DNA of 64,000 nt, taken from Porogramme epimiltina (lineage: Eukaryota > Basidiomycota > Agaricomycetes > Polyporales > Polyporaceae). The translations under genes and the position numbers were made by a program. The stretch lies in NCBI GenBank assembly GCA_900155495.1, contig FTLJ01000113.1:40570-104569 (forward strand). Direction: 5' to 3'. Below, piece by piece: positions 23,062 through 34,643 of this stretch. The stretch's first letter is position 1; each line of letters starts with the position of its first letter. The notes below the pieces were generated by a model. That model made no database searches and had not been told where the DNA came from. It saw only the letters and a program-made list of their open reading frames with translations.

Positions 23062-24005
23062 CTACGATGACGCATTTTGTTGTTTGGTCAATAGGCTTAC
23101 AATCTCATTATGCCCTGCGATTTCTGCCAGCTCCTTCGCCGTGTACTCGTCTTCGTCCTGAGTCGAGACATGCGTTAGGGTGAACTCGTGGACGGAAGAT
23201 CTTATGGGTACCTTTATCATTGCATCTGCCCCGCGCTCTAATAATGCCTTCACCATCTCAAAGTGTCCGCGGTCTGCAGCCAGGTGTAACGGCGTGTACC
23301 CCTGGGATTCTCTTCAAGACGAGGTCAATCTGTGGGCACGAGAGTCACCTACATTTTCGTCCACTGCGTTTATGTCTGTCTCCGAATGCTCCTGCAAGTA
23401 TTCCGCTAGCCCCTCGACGTCTCCAGCAATGGCGAAATTAGTGAGAGCACTCGAGCTCCCCTCATCCGTCACCACCATTGTGCTCGTTATGTGACCCATG
23501 GAGGCCTCCTCGCCTCTCGATTTTCGCGCCTCCGTGTCTTCGTCCTTGTCCCAGATGTCATCCTCGTCTCCGTCTCCTTCCTCCTCCGCTTTAGATCCAC
23601 TTCCCCCACTAGATGACTTCGCTTCAGGTTGACGGCCTTCCGTCCACCCGAGACTACTTGCGATCTCCAAGTACCGCACTTCCGCGTCCGCAGCTCGGTC
23701 CTTGTACGTCTCGCCCGCAGATTTCCACGCGTCCCACTTGGCCTTTCCCGTGAAATCGAACAGGGACGGTTTCGGCGTGTTCGGCGTCGGTGACACTGTC
23801 AAGTACTTGAAGATCGCGTACAACTGTCCTGCGCACAAGCGGCGGAAGTGCGGACGGGCGAGGTCAGGAATTCGGCTTGGGTGCGGAAGGGGGGGAATAG
23901 AACCTCGAGTTTGATCGCATTTGAGACGGAACCTAGTGCGGAAGCGGAAGAGAGGTACGCAGCAGCCTCTTGGAAGGAAGGAGATGGATTATAGATGGCG
24001 GACAT
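23062..24005 (-). CDS. Acyl-CoA-binding protein with ankyrin repeats (ACBD6-like)
   Basis: Predicted to bind long-chain acyl-CoA through an N-terminal ACB domain and partner proteins through C-terminal ankyrin repeats. Four minus-strand exons (24005-23904, 23823-23353, 23301-23212, 23157-23062) give 252 aa. The ACB domain spans about residues 5-95: FQEAAAYLSSASALGSVSN, then KLELYAIFKYLTV across the first splice, and LFDFTGKAKWDAWKSAGETYKD. A Ser/Glu/Asp-rich linker (AEEEGDGDEDDIWDKDEDTE) follows. The ankyrin part reads SSALTNFAIAGDVEGLAEYLQ, GYTPLHLAADRGHFEMVKALLERGADAMIK and DEYTAKELAEIAGHNEIV. The first donor (GTTCTA) is weak, but only the acceptor at 23824 keeps the conserved frame. This architecture matches ACBD6 and plant ACBP1/2. 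Confidence 0.9.
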
Positions 24006-24124
24006 AGTGGTATGGTACACGGACAACAGCGTGCGTATAGCAGTCCCCAAGTTACAATGCCCATATCCTAAGTCTATTATGTAAGCAAATAGGAGGGCCA
24101 ACGACAACTTTCCTCCCCTCCGCT

Positions 24125-25573
24125 CTAAGCAAGACCGGCGTCTTGCATGGCCTGGGGATAAAGTAAGTATCGAGTTCGCACTGTGGGACAAAGTCCGTAC
24201 CTTGAGCATCGTGGTGCCGATCTTGGCGGGGCTGTCCGTGACAAAGACACCCGCCTTCTCGAGAGCAGCAACCTTATCCGACGCCGCACCTGTAGTAGTG
24301 AAACGCTTTAACAACTGTCGGATATAACACAGTAAGAAGGGCATTACCTTTGCCGCCAGAGATGATGGCACCAGCGTGACCCATACGACGCCCTGGGGGA
24401 GCAGTGCGACCGGCGATGAAACCGACAACAGGCTTGGGGTTGGGACGCGTCTTGTTGTACTTCTCGAGGTACTCCGCAGCCTCCTCCTCCATGCCACCAC
24501 CAATCTCACCAATGAGCACAATGCCTACATGAATGAGATACATTAGCAGCTATACACTCCGGGGTGTCGCTATGCTTACCCTCGGTTCTAGGATCCTCGA
24601 GGAACAGTTTTACGACGTCAATGTGCTTCGTGCCGGGGAAAGGGTCACCGCCAATGCCGACAACGAGCGATTGGCCGAGTCCAACGCCAGTCGTCTGCGC
24701 GACGGCCTCATAGGTGAGCGTACCCGAGCGCGACACGATACCTGCGGGGCCGTCAATCATGACACCTATGATTGGGCCAGCGGGTCAGACGAACCGATGC
24801 GACCGGGCGTGTGGATGGCACCGGGCTGAATGCCCATCTTGCACCCTTCGGGGTTGATGATGCCGGGGCAGTTAGGGCCCACGAGACGCGACTTCGACTG
24901 GCTCTTGAGCGCGTTCATGACCTGCAGCGGAACGGGAGCGGGAGAACGGAATTTGAACGGGTGCGAAGCGGAGGACACTTTTGGTCACGGTACTCACCCT
25001 GACTTCGTCTAGCTGGGGGATACCCTCAGTGATGCAGACGATAAGGCCAATCTCGTTTTCAATGGCCTCGATGATGGCGTCGGCGGCGGTGGGCGGGGGG
25101 ACGTAGAGGACAGTCGCGTCAGGTTGAACTTCCCGTACGGCCTGGTCGCGGTCAATACATGCATGGGAGACTGTTATAGTGAGTACGCACCTCTTTTACG
25201 GAGCCGAAGATGGGGAGACCAAGGTGTGTTTGCCCAGCTTTCTTGGGGGAGACACCGCCGACCATGCGAGTGCCGTACTCGAGCGCCTCCTTCACATGGA
25301 AAGTACCCTGGTGGCAAAGGATTGAGCGAGGGATAGTGTGTATGAAAGGATGGAGCGCACTGTCTTCCCGGTGAGACCCTGGCACAGAACTTTGGTGTCC
25401 TTGTTGATGAGGAGGTTTCGGATGGTCGCGTCGTAGTTGCGACGGGTAGCCGACTGGGAGAACGCCCGGCGCCCAGCTGGTTAACGCGGGGTCAGCGCGA
25501 GCTGACAGAGGCGGGGATGTAGTCTGTAGGGCTTACCAGCAGACGAGAACGACTGTCCAGCACGACGAAACAT
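24125..25573 (-). CDS. LSC1: Succinyl-CoA ligase, alpha subunit, mitochondrial
   Basis: Alpha subunit of succinyl-CoA synthetase, which makes ATP or GTP from succinyl-CoA in the TCA cycle. About nine exons on the minus strand; the first codes [13 protein letters not shown] and exon 2 adds [21 protein letters not shown], a typical presequence leading to the mature start. The CoA-binding domain reads [21 protein letters not shown] and [47 protein letters not shown] and [14 protein letters not shown] are strongly conserved. The phosphorylated histidine lies in [13 protein letters not shown]. The last exon encodes only AMQDAGLA. Length is about 330 residues, normal for the family. Confidence 0.95.
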
Positions 25574-25834
25574 GGGGGTAGTGAATGAAGAGAGTTGAGC
25601 TGGCTTTCTCGCGCAAGCTCACGTAGACCTGCACAGTCGGCGTTTAATCAGAATTGCCTCTTATAGGCAGCCAACCACGTGCCAGACCAAGGAGCACCGG
25701 TTACCGGGCCCAAAGATCAGTCGCCTTCCCGGGTCCTTCCGCGTGTCGACCGTAGACTGAATAGCAATACAGAGTTGCACTCAAGCTGCGTATAGGTACA
25801 CTTCGTACATGTTTTCTAACTGCGCACAATCCCC

Positions 25835-28800
25835 TCAACCGTCCATCGGTCCTACACGCCGGCGGTCACGCGCTTTCCGAGACGCACGGTGGATCCCCAT
25901 GACCGCGTACTTCACTTTGTCCACCTCGCCAGATTGGATCGAACTGAAGATAAGTTGGGATTAGTATCACACTGTGCGTGGTTGATACGTCACTGACTTG
26001 TTTATGTCCGCAACGAACGCCGCCTTGGCCGCATCCGGGGCCGCAGCGGGAGGAAGCTGCTGGACCGCCGGGGGCAACCACGCGAGTAGTTGCGTCGGCC
26101 AAAGCGAGGCTAGCACCCGGAATATAGTGACCACCATGTGGACAGACTCCTCAGGGAAGTCACCGACAAGGCCAGACATCAGGTAGCCGGTCAGCGTCGC
26201 CCCTTCACTCTCGACAACTGGCCTGATGGCAGCTGCATAAATCGGGAACTTGGGAGGTGGTGGCTGCGAGGACGGCGCAAGACAATCATGTGCAAGAATG
26301 CTACGGATGAGATCTATCGCTGCGTATGCAATATCAGAATAAACAAGCGTAAGACCCGCCATCGCCACGCGGAAAGCGATGGCAAAAGCGGGCGAAGGGA
26401 AGAATACGTCTGGAGTGAATTCGATCATCTGCAGCAGCATCTGCAGATAGTCCTCCATGACTAGCAAGCCCGGGTCAGCGATCTAGAAACCCGCAGGAAA
26501 GGTGCCTGACAACTTACCGTCTGGTATCATCTGTGGAGACTTCTCTTGTAATATTGAGACCATCTTGTTCGACGCTCTCTCGTACACGTCCTTGAACGCA
26601 GCTCGCAATGCAGGGCTCTCTTCGTCGCCAAAGCGACCAACGAGCTTGCCAGCCAACCACAGGTAGCTTGAAAAACCCGTAGTCTCGAAGGAAGTACCCA
26701 TCTTCGTCAGAACAGACGGAGCTATTGGAAGAACAGCGGGGCCGAAGAATATTACTCCAGCACGGAGAACGCGAGTAGTGCGCTCGCATATGGGATATTC
26801 GGAGCCGTATTTCGAGATGAATGGCTCGAAGACAGCCCACGCTTCTTGGTGAGTGTTTTGGCAAGCAGTAGGGAGCTGATCGCCAAAAGATTGTACGACT
26901 CCGAGCATGACCTCTAGGTTCTCTAGGTCATCTATGTCTAGTGTTAGGACTGGTGGCAATTACTTAGCGTATAGTCACGTACGAGTAATAGACACCAGCT
27001 CTTCCTTCGTTGCTGTCGGTTTCGCCGCTAGTCCGTGGACGCGTCCGAGGATGTCCAACGAGAACGTTCGAAGAGACTGCGCAGCTTGTTCCATCGGCAT
27101 CGCCGAGATGACGTACGCAATGGCCTCGTACACCTGCACCTTGTCATCCTGTGCGAGCTTGGAGCCCATGGACGCCAGGAAGGAGTGCAGCTGTGGCAGG
27201 AACTCGACAAGATGCTGCGAACCAGGGCGACTCAGTGAAGTCGCACTCGAAGGAGGAGGTCGGCGCACCCGTCTACAGTCCTGGCAAAGATACTTGAGTG
27301 CCTGCCCGGCAGCCGCATTGACCTCTTGGTCGCTGTCCTCGAAGCCAGCGGAGATGTACTGGAGTTGGTAGGGGATATATTCGGGATGTTTGTTGATCCA
27401 CTCGGTATAGCGGGAGATGATGAGGAGTGCCGCATAACGGACACGAGGGTGAGGGGGCAAGGAGGGGATAAGATCCATGATCTTCGGCACGGCCTTGTCG
27501 TCGTTCGAGTCGACCTCTGCCCCCATAGATCGCATCGCGAACAGTGGCGCCTCGATTTCCTGCCACGAAACATTCGGTCCCCGAGCGAGGCCATTCGTAA
27601 TGAGCTCGTACGCAGCGGAAAGACACTGCTCCGTGCCTAGAACGCAGCAGCAATCCTTGAGAGTATCACCCATGACATGGCGGAAGGAACGGAAGTTCTC
27701 CGCCTCTTGGCCCGTAAGAGTGGAAATATCCGCGGGGAAGTGGAGGTGGCGGATGATGACTCCCATAAGAGCCTTGTACGCGTCGAGGAACAGAGGCGAA
27801 ACAGAGGACTTCTTTCCAATGCTTTGGGCTAGCCTCATCCAGAAATTGAATGTGATCGGCACGATGTCGAGGTCTGGGTACGCCGAACATTCCCCAATAG
27901 CCTCCACGATGGGGAAGAACGTCTCCGGGTGGTGAAGGAGGAGTCCCCGATACGCCTCACCTGCTTCGGCGAAGATGCGAGCAAAACCCCTGATCTTTTC
28001 CGAGTCGTCCTTGAAATCCACCAGCTTCGGACGAAGAGCGATCACGAAAGGAACGATGACCTCGATTACAGGCATGTTTTCATCAACCTCTTGTGTCTCG
28101 TGGATAAGGTCACAGACCGCTGTGACGGCCGAATCGAAGAGGTCGTCCGACGCGAGAGCCTGGAAAGCATATGGAAGCAGAGGCGAGTTGAGGAGGGACA
28201 TCGCAGGTATTTCTCCAGCAGCAAGCCAGCTGCTCAGGGCGTTAAAAACTTGTGTCTGCACAGTGAATGTGGCACCTAACGCATGCCGTTGAACACAACG
28301 GACCAGTGATATGAGAAGAACGAACGCACCAGGTGCCTGCAGGTACATCGCCAATAGATCAGCCACTTTGGGCGCATTCATGGTAAGGAGCCGCGCCGCT
28401 CTCTCCTTGTATTCATCATCCTATTCGCGCCACCAGACATTGTTGAGAGCCATGGGGGGAGCGAAGGACAAATGAGCGCACCGTAATGGGTATCTTCGTG
28501 TTTGTCGTGACCTCCTCGGGTAAAACCGTCAAGAACTGCAGCAGCGCGGGGACCGTCGCCGGGTTCCTGCCGAACGTCTCAAGCATTGTGTTGACAGGGT
28601 CTTCCCATGCGGGCATTTGCAGCGCGAGCGCAGAAATAGCGAGACAGAGCTGGACAAGGATGGTGCGTGGGCCTGTGTGGTACTTCTCGAACGCAGTCAA
28701 AAGCGTATCCCTCAACCGAACCAGGTCATCCCCTCCCATTTCCGCGAGATCATAGGTAACCTACAGCAGCGATCAGTGCGCATTGTTGGTTGAGACACTC

Positions 28801-29092
28801 ATACCGAATATCCCGTAACACACACCTTCGTCCTAAATGTTTGTGCAGCGAACAGCTTCGCCGCAAGGGGGGCATCCGGAGATAGGAGAAGGACATTACA
28901 TGTGGACCAGGCTTCAGACTGACAATTATCGAAAGTGGGGCGTTAGATGTCGCGGTCGTCCGGAATGGCGAAACTGGTATTTACAGAATGTTGAAAGTCC
29001 TGGAGCCAGGAATTGGCCTGCTCTAGGGCCGCCTTTTCGGGTGCGCGACTGAATACTTCGAGTGCAGAGAGTACGGCCTGAACATTGGCCAT
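25835..29092 (-). CDS. MTR10: Mtr10/transportin-3-type nuclear import receptor
   Basis: Importin-beta family receptor; yeast Mtr10 imports the SR-like mRNA-binding protein Npl3 and moves tRNA, and human transportin-3 imports SR splicing factors. Minus strand, about eight exons, roughly 920 aa, with start MANVQAVLSALEVFSRAPEKAALEQANSW-type HEAT repeat at 29092. Visible landmarks are APLAAKLFAAQTFRTKVTYDL, GPRTILVQLCLAISALALQMPAW, LTVLPEEVTTNTKIPIT, QVFNALSSWLAAGEIP, and the highly conserved middle (PITFNFWMRLAQSIGKKS, PRVRYAALLIISRYTEWI). The last splice (donor GTCAGT near 25997, acceptor near 25946) leads to an RRASRKARDRRRVGPMDG-like basic C terminus ending at the TGA at 25835. The main exon holds an apparent in-frame insertion (CRRVRRPPPSSATSLSRPG) that is probably an unspliced 54- to 60-nt intron. 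Confidence 0.9.
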
Positions 29093-29566
29093 GGTAGAGT
29101 ACGAGGTCGAAGGAGCAGTTCAAGGCCAAGCTCCAATCCGAGTCTCTACTCATCGACGCCACAGCGATGTTTGGCGATGTTGATCAAGATAAAGCCATCT
29201 TTATATTCTACCCGATATTTCATGCACCGGGCACCCATCACAATCTCACCGAATGATTCGATCTCGCAGAATAGGGTATGTCATAAAAACGCATGTAGCT
29301 CACTACAGTCCAAAGATTTTGTGTTAGGGAGCGGCGGGACCGTACTACGGGCAGTTTGATGAGACAAGGTGGTATCCAGTAAAGGAGTGTGGGCGAGTGT
29401 TCCAAAGACACATCGAGCGGATTAGACAAACACATCAGTGAAACCGGAGATGTACGGTAACGAAACGCAGGAGATAGCGGAATATAGGAAGCTAAGTAGG
29501 GCAACACCGTTGGGACAAAGCAGCGAATCCAAAGACACGAAAGAGATACACGCCAAAAAGAACCCC

Positions 29567-31287
29567 TTATCCGCGCAGGAAGTTCTTCTTCCGGGTCTAG
29601 GGAAAGACGAGTGTTAATATAAGGCAGGAAAGACAGGAAAGACATAAACTTACACCCTTCTCCGGGGTGAGCGGACGGCCACTCTCGATCCGTCGCTTCT
29701 TGTCCTCGAGGTCGAGGCGCTGTTTCTCAAGAGCCTCCTTCATCTCACGATGGCGAGCATAGAGCTCCTCCTCGGACTGCTTGAGCTTAGCTTCCTTCTC
29801 CTGGACCTTCTGCTGGAAGACCATCTTCATCTCCGCCTCCATCTTAGCGAGTTTGGCCTCGTGCATGATGCGCTCCTCCTGGATACGAACAGCGGGGCTA
29901 GAAGCACAATGAGCCTTCGCATTCGCACGGCAATGGGAAAAATGACGTACTTGATCTCCTTGAAGACCGTAGAATCTTGGATGACACCCATACTAATGAG
30001 TTTCTCCGTCCGCCAGTTCTCGTAAAGAACATCGTTGGTGAATTCCCTGAGCTCCTCCATGTAGGTACGGACGAGCATCTGACGGAGCTTGACGAAGTCG
30101 CAGTGATCCTCGTTGTCGACCTCAACGACGCCCCATGGGTACGCACGCCCGCGAACTTCGCGGCCATCCGGGGTCTTGACGATCCTGTCGGACCCAACGA
30201 CCGCAAAAGGAATCTTGCTAGCAATCTCCTTCGCCTCAGCGACAGCCTCTTCGTCCTCATTCTCGTAGGTTGGCGCCTCAAAGATCTGAATCTTGTGATA
30301 CTCGATGTCCGCCAATACCTTTGACACGTCATAGGTAAGTTGCAGCCTAGAGAGCTGTCGACAGGGAGAGTAAACATACCCTGGCCTTGAACTCGGCGAT
30401 CTCCTCGTCCGTGAGGGTATCTGCCTTCGCAATGATCGGGATCAAGTTCACTCTGGTGTGCAGCTGGCGCATGAACTCAATGTCAATGGGCTTCAAACTG
30501 ACGGAAAATAGTATGTCTTCAACATTTAGACCCAATATTGATCGCACATCGAAGACTCACGAGTGACCAGTAGGCTGGATGAAGTACAGGCAGGCGTGGA
30601 CACGGTTGTCCACAATTTTTTGCCTATTGACCCTGTTCTCCTGCTCCAAGTAGGAGTCGAAACGCGCCTCGATGTTCTCCACAATGGGCTTCCAGCTAAG
30701 ACGACGACTATTTGTGACACGTATCATACACATTCCAGGAAGACACGTACCACTCATCGTTGTTGACGAAATCACCAAAACCAGGCGTGTCAACGACCGT
30801 GAGGCGGAGGCGGACACCGTTCTCCTCAATGTCTACACGCCGTTGTTAGCCTAAACACACTAGCGACGGCTAGAAGGATAACTACTCACCAGCACTGATG
30901 CTCTCAATAGCGACTGTTGAGGGGCGCTCCGCGCTGGGGGGAAGAGGGACCTTGGGCGGGTAGAGCGTGGTGTTGAAGAGTGTGTTGATGAGGGTCGACT
31001 TTCCAAGGCCGGACTCGCCTGTTGTGGGACGGTGAGTCGCGGGGCGCGGATGTTGGCTGTTGCTACGTACCGACAACCATAGCGGTGAACTGGAACCCTT
31101 TGCGGACGCTCTTCCTGTGGACCTGGTTGGGCAGGTTGGCGAAGCCGACGAAGCCCATGAGCTTTTTCCGGATGATGGGTGAGAGGCCATGTTGCTCCTG
31201 GGCAGGCTGCTGGAAGGAGGGGGAGGAGCCGTCCATCCTGTTGGCAGAGAGGGACGCGTCGCCGTTGGTAGAGCCGTAGTCGGACAT
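29567..31287 (-). CDS. Septin, probably CDC3-type
   Basis: GTP-binding filament protein that assembles with other septins at the bud neck, septum or hyphal tip. Minus strand, about seven exons. The N-terminal region [20 protein letters not shown] precedes the polybasic motif ([15 protein letters not shown]). The GTPase has P loop [15 protein letters not shown], switch [16 protein letters not shown]4 AKAD in [14 protein letters not shown], and the septin-unique element with [17 protein letters not shown] long coiled coil follows ([40 protein letters not shown]), and the last exon encodes TRKKNFLRG. The frame is open upstream to an ATG at 31539, which would add 84 Ser/Pro-rich residues; I prefer 31287. 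The subclass assignment (CDC3 rather than CDC12) is tentative. Confidence 0.92.
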
Positions 31288-32191
31288 GGTGGGAAGTAAG
31301 TCTGGCGGGGGGTCGGGGGGTGAAGGGGAACGCGAGCGGGGAGACGAAGGGGACGAAAGGGAGTCCTGGGCTACCTGGATGGCCGCGAGGAATGGAACGG
31401 GGGGAAGAACGGAAGCGGGTTGCGAGCGCGACTCTTGTTTGGCGCTGCTTGATATTGTGGCGCTCAACACTACCTCCGGCTTGGGCACGACTATCTGCGC
31501 GACATCCGCGTCGGTGGCCGCGTCCAACTCAATGTTCATATGCGCGTACTCACCCAGTGCAGCGGCGACGTCCCGCGGATGATGGGTTGCTGGCTGTGGG
31601 TCGACATCGTCACTAGCTCCGGCCTGCGCCCTTCTGCCTCATATGAGTCCACCGCAGATGAGGCACGCTTCAGTCGCGCGGCAGCAGCGAACGAGGGAAG
31701 TCGAGACCTCTATCTGGCCTAGCGTCCAGTCGCCGGGACGCTCAGTTTCCTCAGGAGGCGCAGCGTCGGGGTCTTTGCGGGAGGAGAACAGCGGACGACA
31801 CGCCCCCCGTGTCCGCTCTTCGTCAATTATCTTCTTCCCTAAGCCTCGAATCACGGATTTCGACCGGCGCTGATCTCCGCGTACAAGGCCAGGGCATGCC
31901 AAATCAAGCCGTCGCATATCTCATCCAGGGTTAAACAGGGCTACCATACACGCGGCACACGCAGAATACAACGAGGAAATCTGTAAGCACTATAACGAGT
32001 GTGGGGTTCGAGGACATTCAATGCCCATTCATCGCGTCTGCCCAGCCGTCCGTTCGTGATTAGCCGCATCGGGACCACGAATAGAACCGCTACTCGCCTG
32101 TACAAGCACGGGCGGCATGGAATCAACCTTAGGAAGGCCTCCGTATACCCGACCAGAAGACGTGTACTCCCAGCAACATCATTTCCAGTCC
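31288..32191. other. Intergenic region, about 0.9 kb
   Basis: The septin-proximal 250 bases could be 5' leader or, if the upstream in-frame ATG is used, coding for an N-terminal extension. The remainder holds short ORFs on both strands without domains. I see no further gene. Confidence 0.4.
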
Positions 32192-32631
32192 TCAGTCGCA
32201 GGAGAAGTGCTCAGGGAAGCGAGGGTCGGAGCTATCCTCGTCGTCAATTCGGCTTGCGCAGCAGGCAAGCGCATCTTCGACGTTGGCAAGCCACCTCTGC
32301 GTGTGACCACACCATCAGTTCAGTCCCCCAATGCCACGGGAAATACACTTACCGCAATTGCCTCTCGCTTCTCCTTTGTGAACTCCTCGTCCACATCCTG
32401 AGTAGCCTCTATAGTGGCGTATGCTTGGGTAGCTGGTTGTACCGTTCCAGTGGTCTCAGGTACCTTTGGGCATGTCTCAAAGGAAGGCATACCCCGCCCG
32501 TGGGGTACGTATCTTCGTTGTCCGCTAGGCATAGAGGCGCTGGTGCTTCTGGTGGGAGAACTACACGAGAGAAGCCCTAGACCGGTAGCCCGAGACAATG
32601 AAGACTGCCAGGAGGCGGGAGACTTGGCCAT
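32192..32631 (-). CDS. Unknown small protein, 127 aa, likely mitochondrial
   Basis: Two minus-strand exons (32631-32353, 32296-32192) join in phase 0 across a 56-nt intron with good signals (GTAAGT, CACGCAG). The N terminus MAKSPASWQSSLSRATGLGL, followed by SPTRSTSASMPSGQRRYVPHG, is Ser/Arg-rich without acids for about 50 residues, as in mitochondrial presequences. The C-terminal part is acidic and likely helical: VDEEFTKEKREAIARWLANVEDALACCASRIDDEDS, ending PEHFSCD. I do not recognise a family. The two cysteines in ALACC and one in HFSCD might matter but no CX9C pattern is present. Several overlapping antisense ORFs are weaker. Confidence 0.55.
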
Positions 32632-33066
32632 ACCGTCAACAGGTAACGAACACGAAGGAAGAGTAACAAATCTACAGGGAAGGGGGAAATGAGAGTCAGA
32701 CGGGGGGGTCCGACGGGGGTCAAACTCCCTTTATACCGGGACACTTACCGCGTGTTCTGTCCCTTCCCGCCACGAGGCTCTTTGAGGGAAATGGACAGGC
32801 TAGCTTAGGGGTCGTCTGTATCGCTTTGCTTTTCCGCACCAACGGTTTATATATACGTGCTCAACCCCCCCTTTCTGCCAACACTGGCAGGATGTGTACA
32901 GACCACACAAAAGCAATACCACAGCCACTCATGCGTGGATATCCCTTGGGAAGAGGCACTGGCCTACTCATTGTCAACGGCGACTTCCTCCCCTCCTAGG
33001 GTACCGACTCCTAGAATACACGTCCGTTCCTTACAATCCTTCGATGCATGAGTAATCTAGTCGATT
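32632..33066. other. Intergenic region
   Basis: 5' flank of the small unknown gene and 3' flank of the nitrilase gene. On the minus strand the unknown gene is preceded by sequence around 32845-32855 reading TATATAAACC, which lies about 215 bases upstream of its ATG. No gene is supported. Confidence 0.4.
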
Positions 33067-34298
33067 TCACTGGGTACTTGGGGTGACGTTTGGATCCACC
33101 ATCGTCAGCCGAAACACTACAAACGGAGTGGCACGACGAAGGTTAGCGCCACGCCACGCAACAACCACTAGGACCACCAAGCCACCCGCACTCACCATCG
33201 TTCCTTGCATAGTGCCCGACTGTGTCCAGATCGAACTTTCCACGGTATATGTCATCGAGGTCCAGCTCAGCGGTGAGCACGCCCTCCGCGTCGCGGAGCG
33301 GGCCAGCAAGCACCTCTCCGAGCGGGCTGATGATGACGCTACCTCCCGCGATCATCACGTTCTCCGGGTTGCGCGCAGTGGCGTCCACAACGGCGTGGTC
33401 AGCGGGGAAGTCCTTCTCCTGCGCGAACTGGCACGCAGAGAGGACGAAGCACCGGCCTTCGAGTGCGATGTGTGCCATGGTGTTCTGCCATTGGGGTCGC
33501 GCATCGACGGTCGGTGCACAATAGATCTGGGTGCCCTGCATGTAGTACCAAGTTCGCACTGTGCCCGTGCCACTGTGGTCAACATAGATTCCACATCGAA
33601 ATAATTGGTGGAGGCTCACGAAGGGGCATGTAGTTTTCCCTAGAGATGTTATCGTAAGTTAAAGACCACACAACGGCGAAGAGGACACGCCTACCAGCAA
33701 ATGGTAGCAGACACCTTCGCTTCAACTGGTGGGCCCTGGCCAGACGAGCTCTCGAAGGTTTTTGTGAGTACTGGCAGCGTAGTTGCGTCGCCCTGTCCCC
33801 AAATGGTGCGCTCCATGGCGGTCGGAACGAGTTTCCGATGCTTGGCTAGATATCCCTCCTTCGGGTCCACGAAGACCGCTGTACAGTAAAGTGTGCCATT
33901 GTCGCGCTCGATCACGCCCACGACGAGGAAGACGTCATTCTCCTTGGCGATCTGTTCGACCCGCGTGATAGCGGGCCCAGGGACCTCGATAGCCGCTTTG
34001 GCGTATCGAACGAACTCGTCGCGTCCTTCGGACGATCGTGCACCCACGACGAGGCCGAACGTTGACATCTTCGGATAGCCCCCGATGCTATGACATAAGG
34101 TGATAGGGTATTGAGATCAGTATGTCGAACAACAAAAACATACAACGTCACTGACAACGCTTCCGGGAAGACTACGAGCTGAGCACCATCCCGTTCCTTG
34201 GCCAATCGGGTTAATCTCTCGAGCTTGTCCAGCGTATCAGGGAGGGAGTAGGCGGCAGTAGCTGCCTGCACCACCGACGCTTTGATCGTGTTCGGCAT
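33067..34298 (-). CDS. Nitrilase / cyanide hydratase family C-N hydrolase
   Basis: Hydrolyses nitriles (or hydrates cyanide) through a Cys-Glu-Lys triad. Five minus-strand exons (34298-34156, 34087-33695, 33639-33620, 33558-33196, 33116-33067) give 322 aa. The catalytic residues are all present: Glu in VVFPEAFIGGYPK (created by the first splice, donor GTCAGT), Lys in KHRKLVPTAMER, and Cys in SATICWENYMPL. The third exon is only 20 nt and carries NYMPL. The acceptor that restores LLRTWYYMQGTQIYCAPTVDARP is the CAG ending 33559, not the nearer CAG upstream. The C-terminal half holds GRCFVLSACQFA, GGSVIISPLGEVLAGP and LDLDDIYRGKFDLD. ERTIWGQGD matches fungal nitrilases. Substrate preference is open. 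Confidence 0.92.
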
Positions 34299-34643
34299 GA
34301 CTTGGAAGTTGGCTGTCTGGACAACTGAGGGGCTTGTGGGGGGAGATTCAGAAGAGTCAGGTAGGTACAATATATAAATGCTCTAGTGCCACGCCGAAGC
34401 CCGCCGACGCCTCACCGTGGGGATAACTTTCAAGCACGATTGCACAATGATTGAATCGCTGATTTGTATTCGCACTGGTGAGGATGACTCATACGATCGG
34501 AGCGAGAGGCGGATGTATGGTATTGATTAGAGAGGTTCTGGATACACTACTAGAGATGCACTGAAGACTGAGTGCTGGCGGCCAGGTGACGGGCACATGC
34601 GGGGGCGAAAGGAAATAAGAAGCTATAAGAAGTGTGTCATTAC
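34299..34643. other. Intergenic region
   Basis: 5' flank of the nitrilase gene and 3' flank of the mS35 gene. No ORF or RNA gene is supported here. Confidence 0.4.

Noticed and set aside
31288..31539. 84-residue N-terminal extension of the septin
   Set aside because: In frame and open, but Ser/Pro-rich and not typical of septins; ATG 31287 gives the expected N terminus. Kept only as an alternative.
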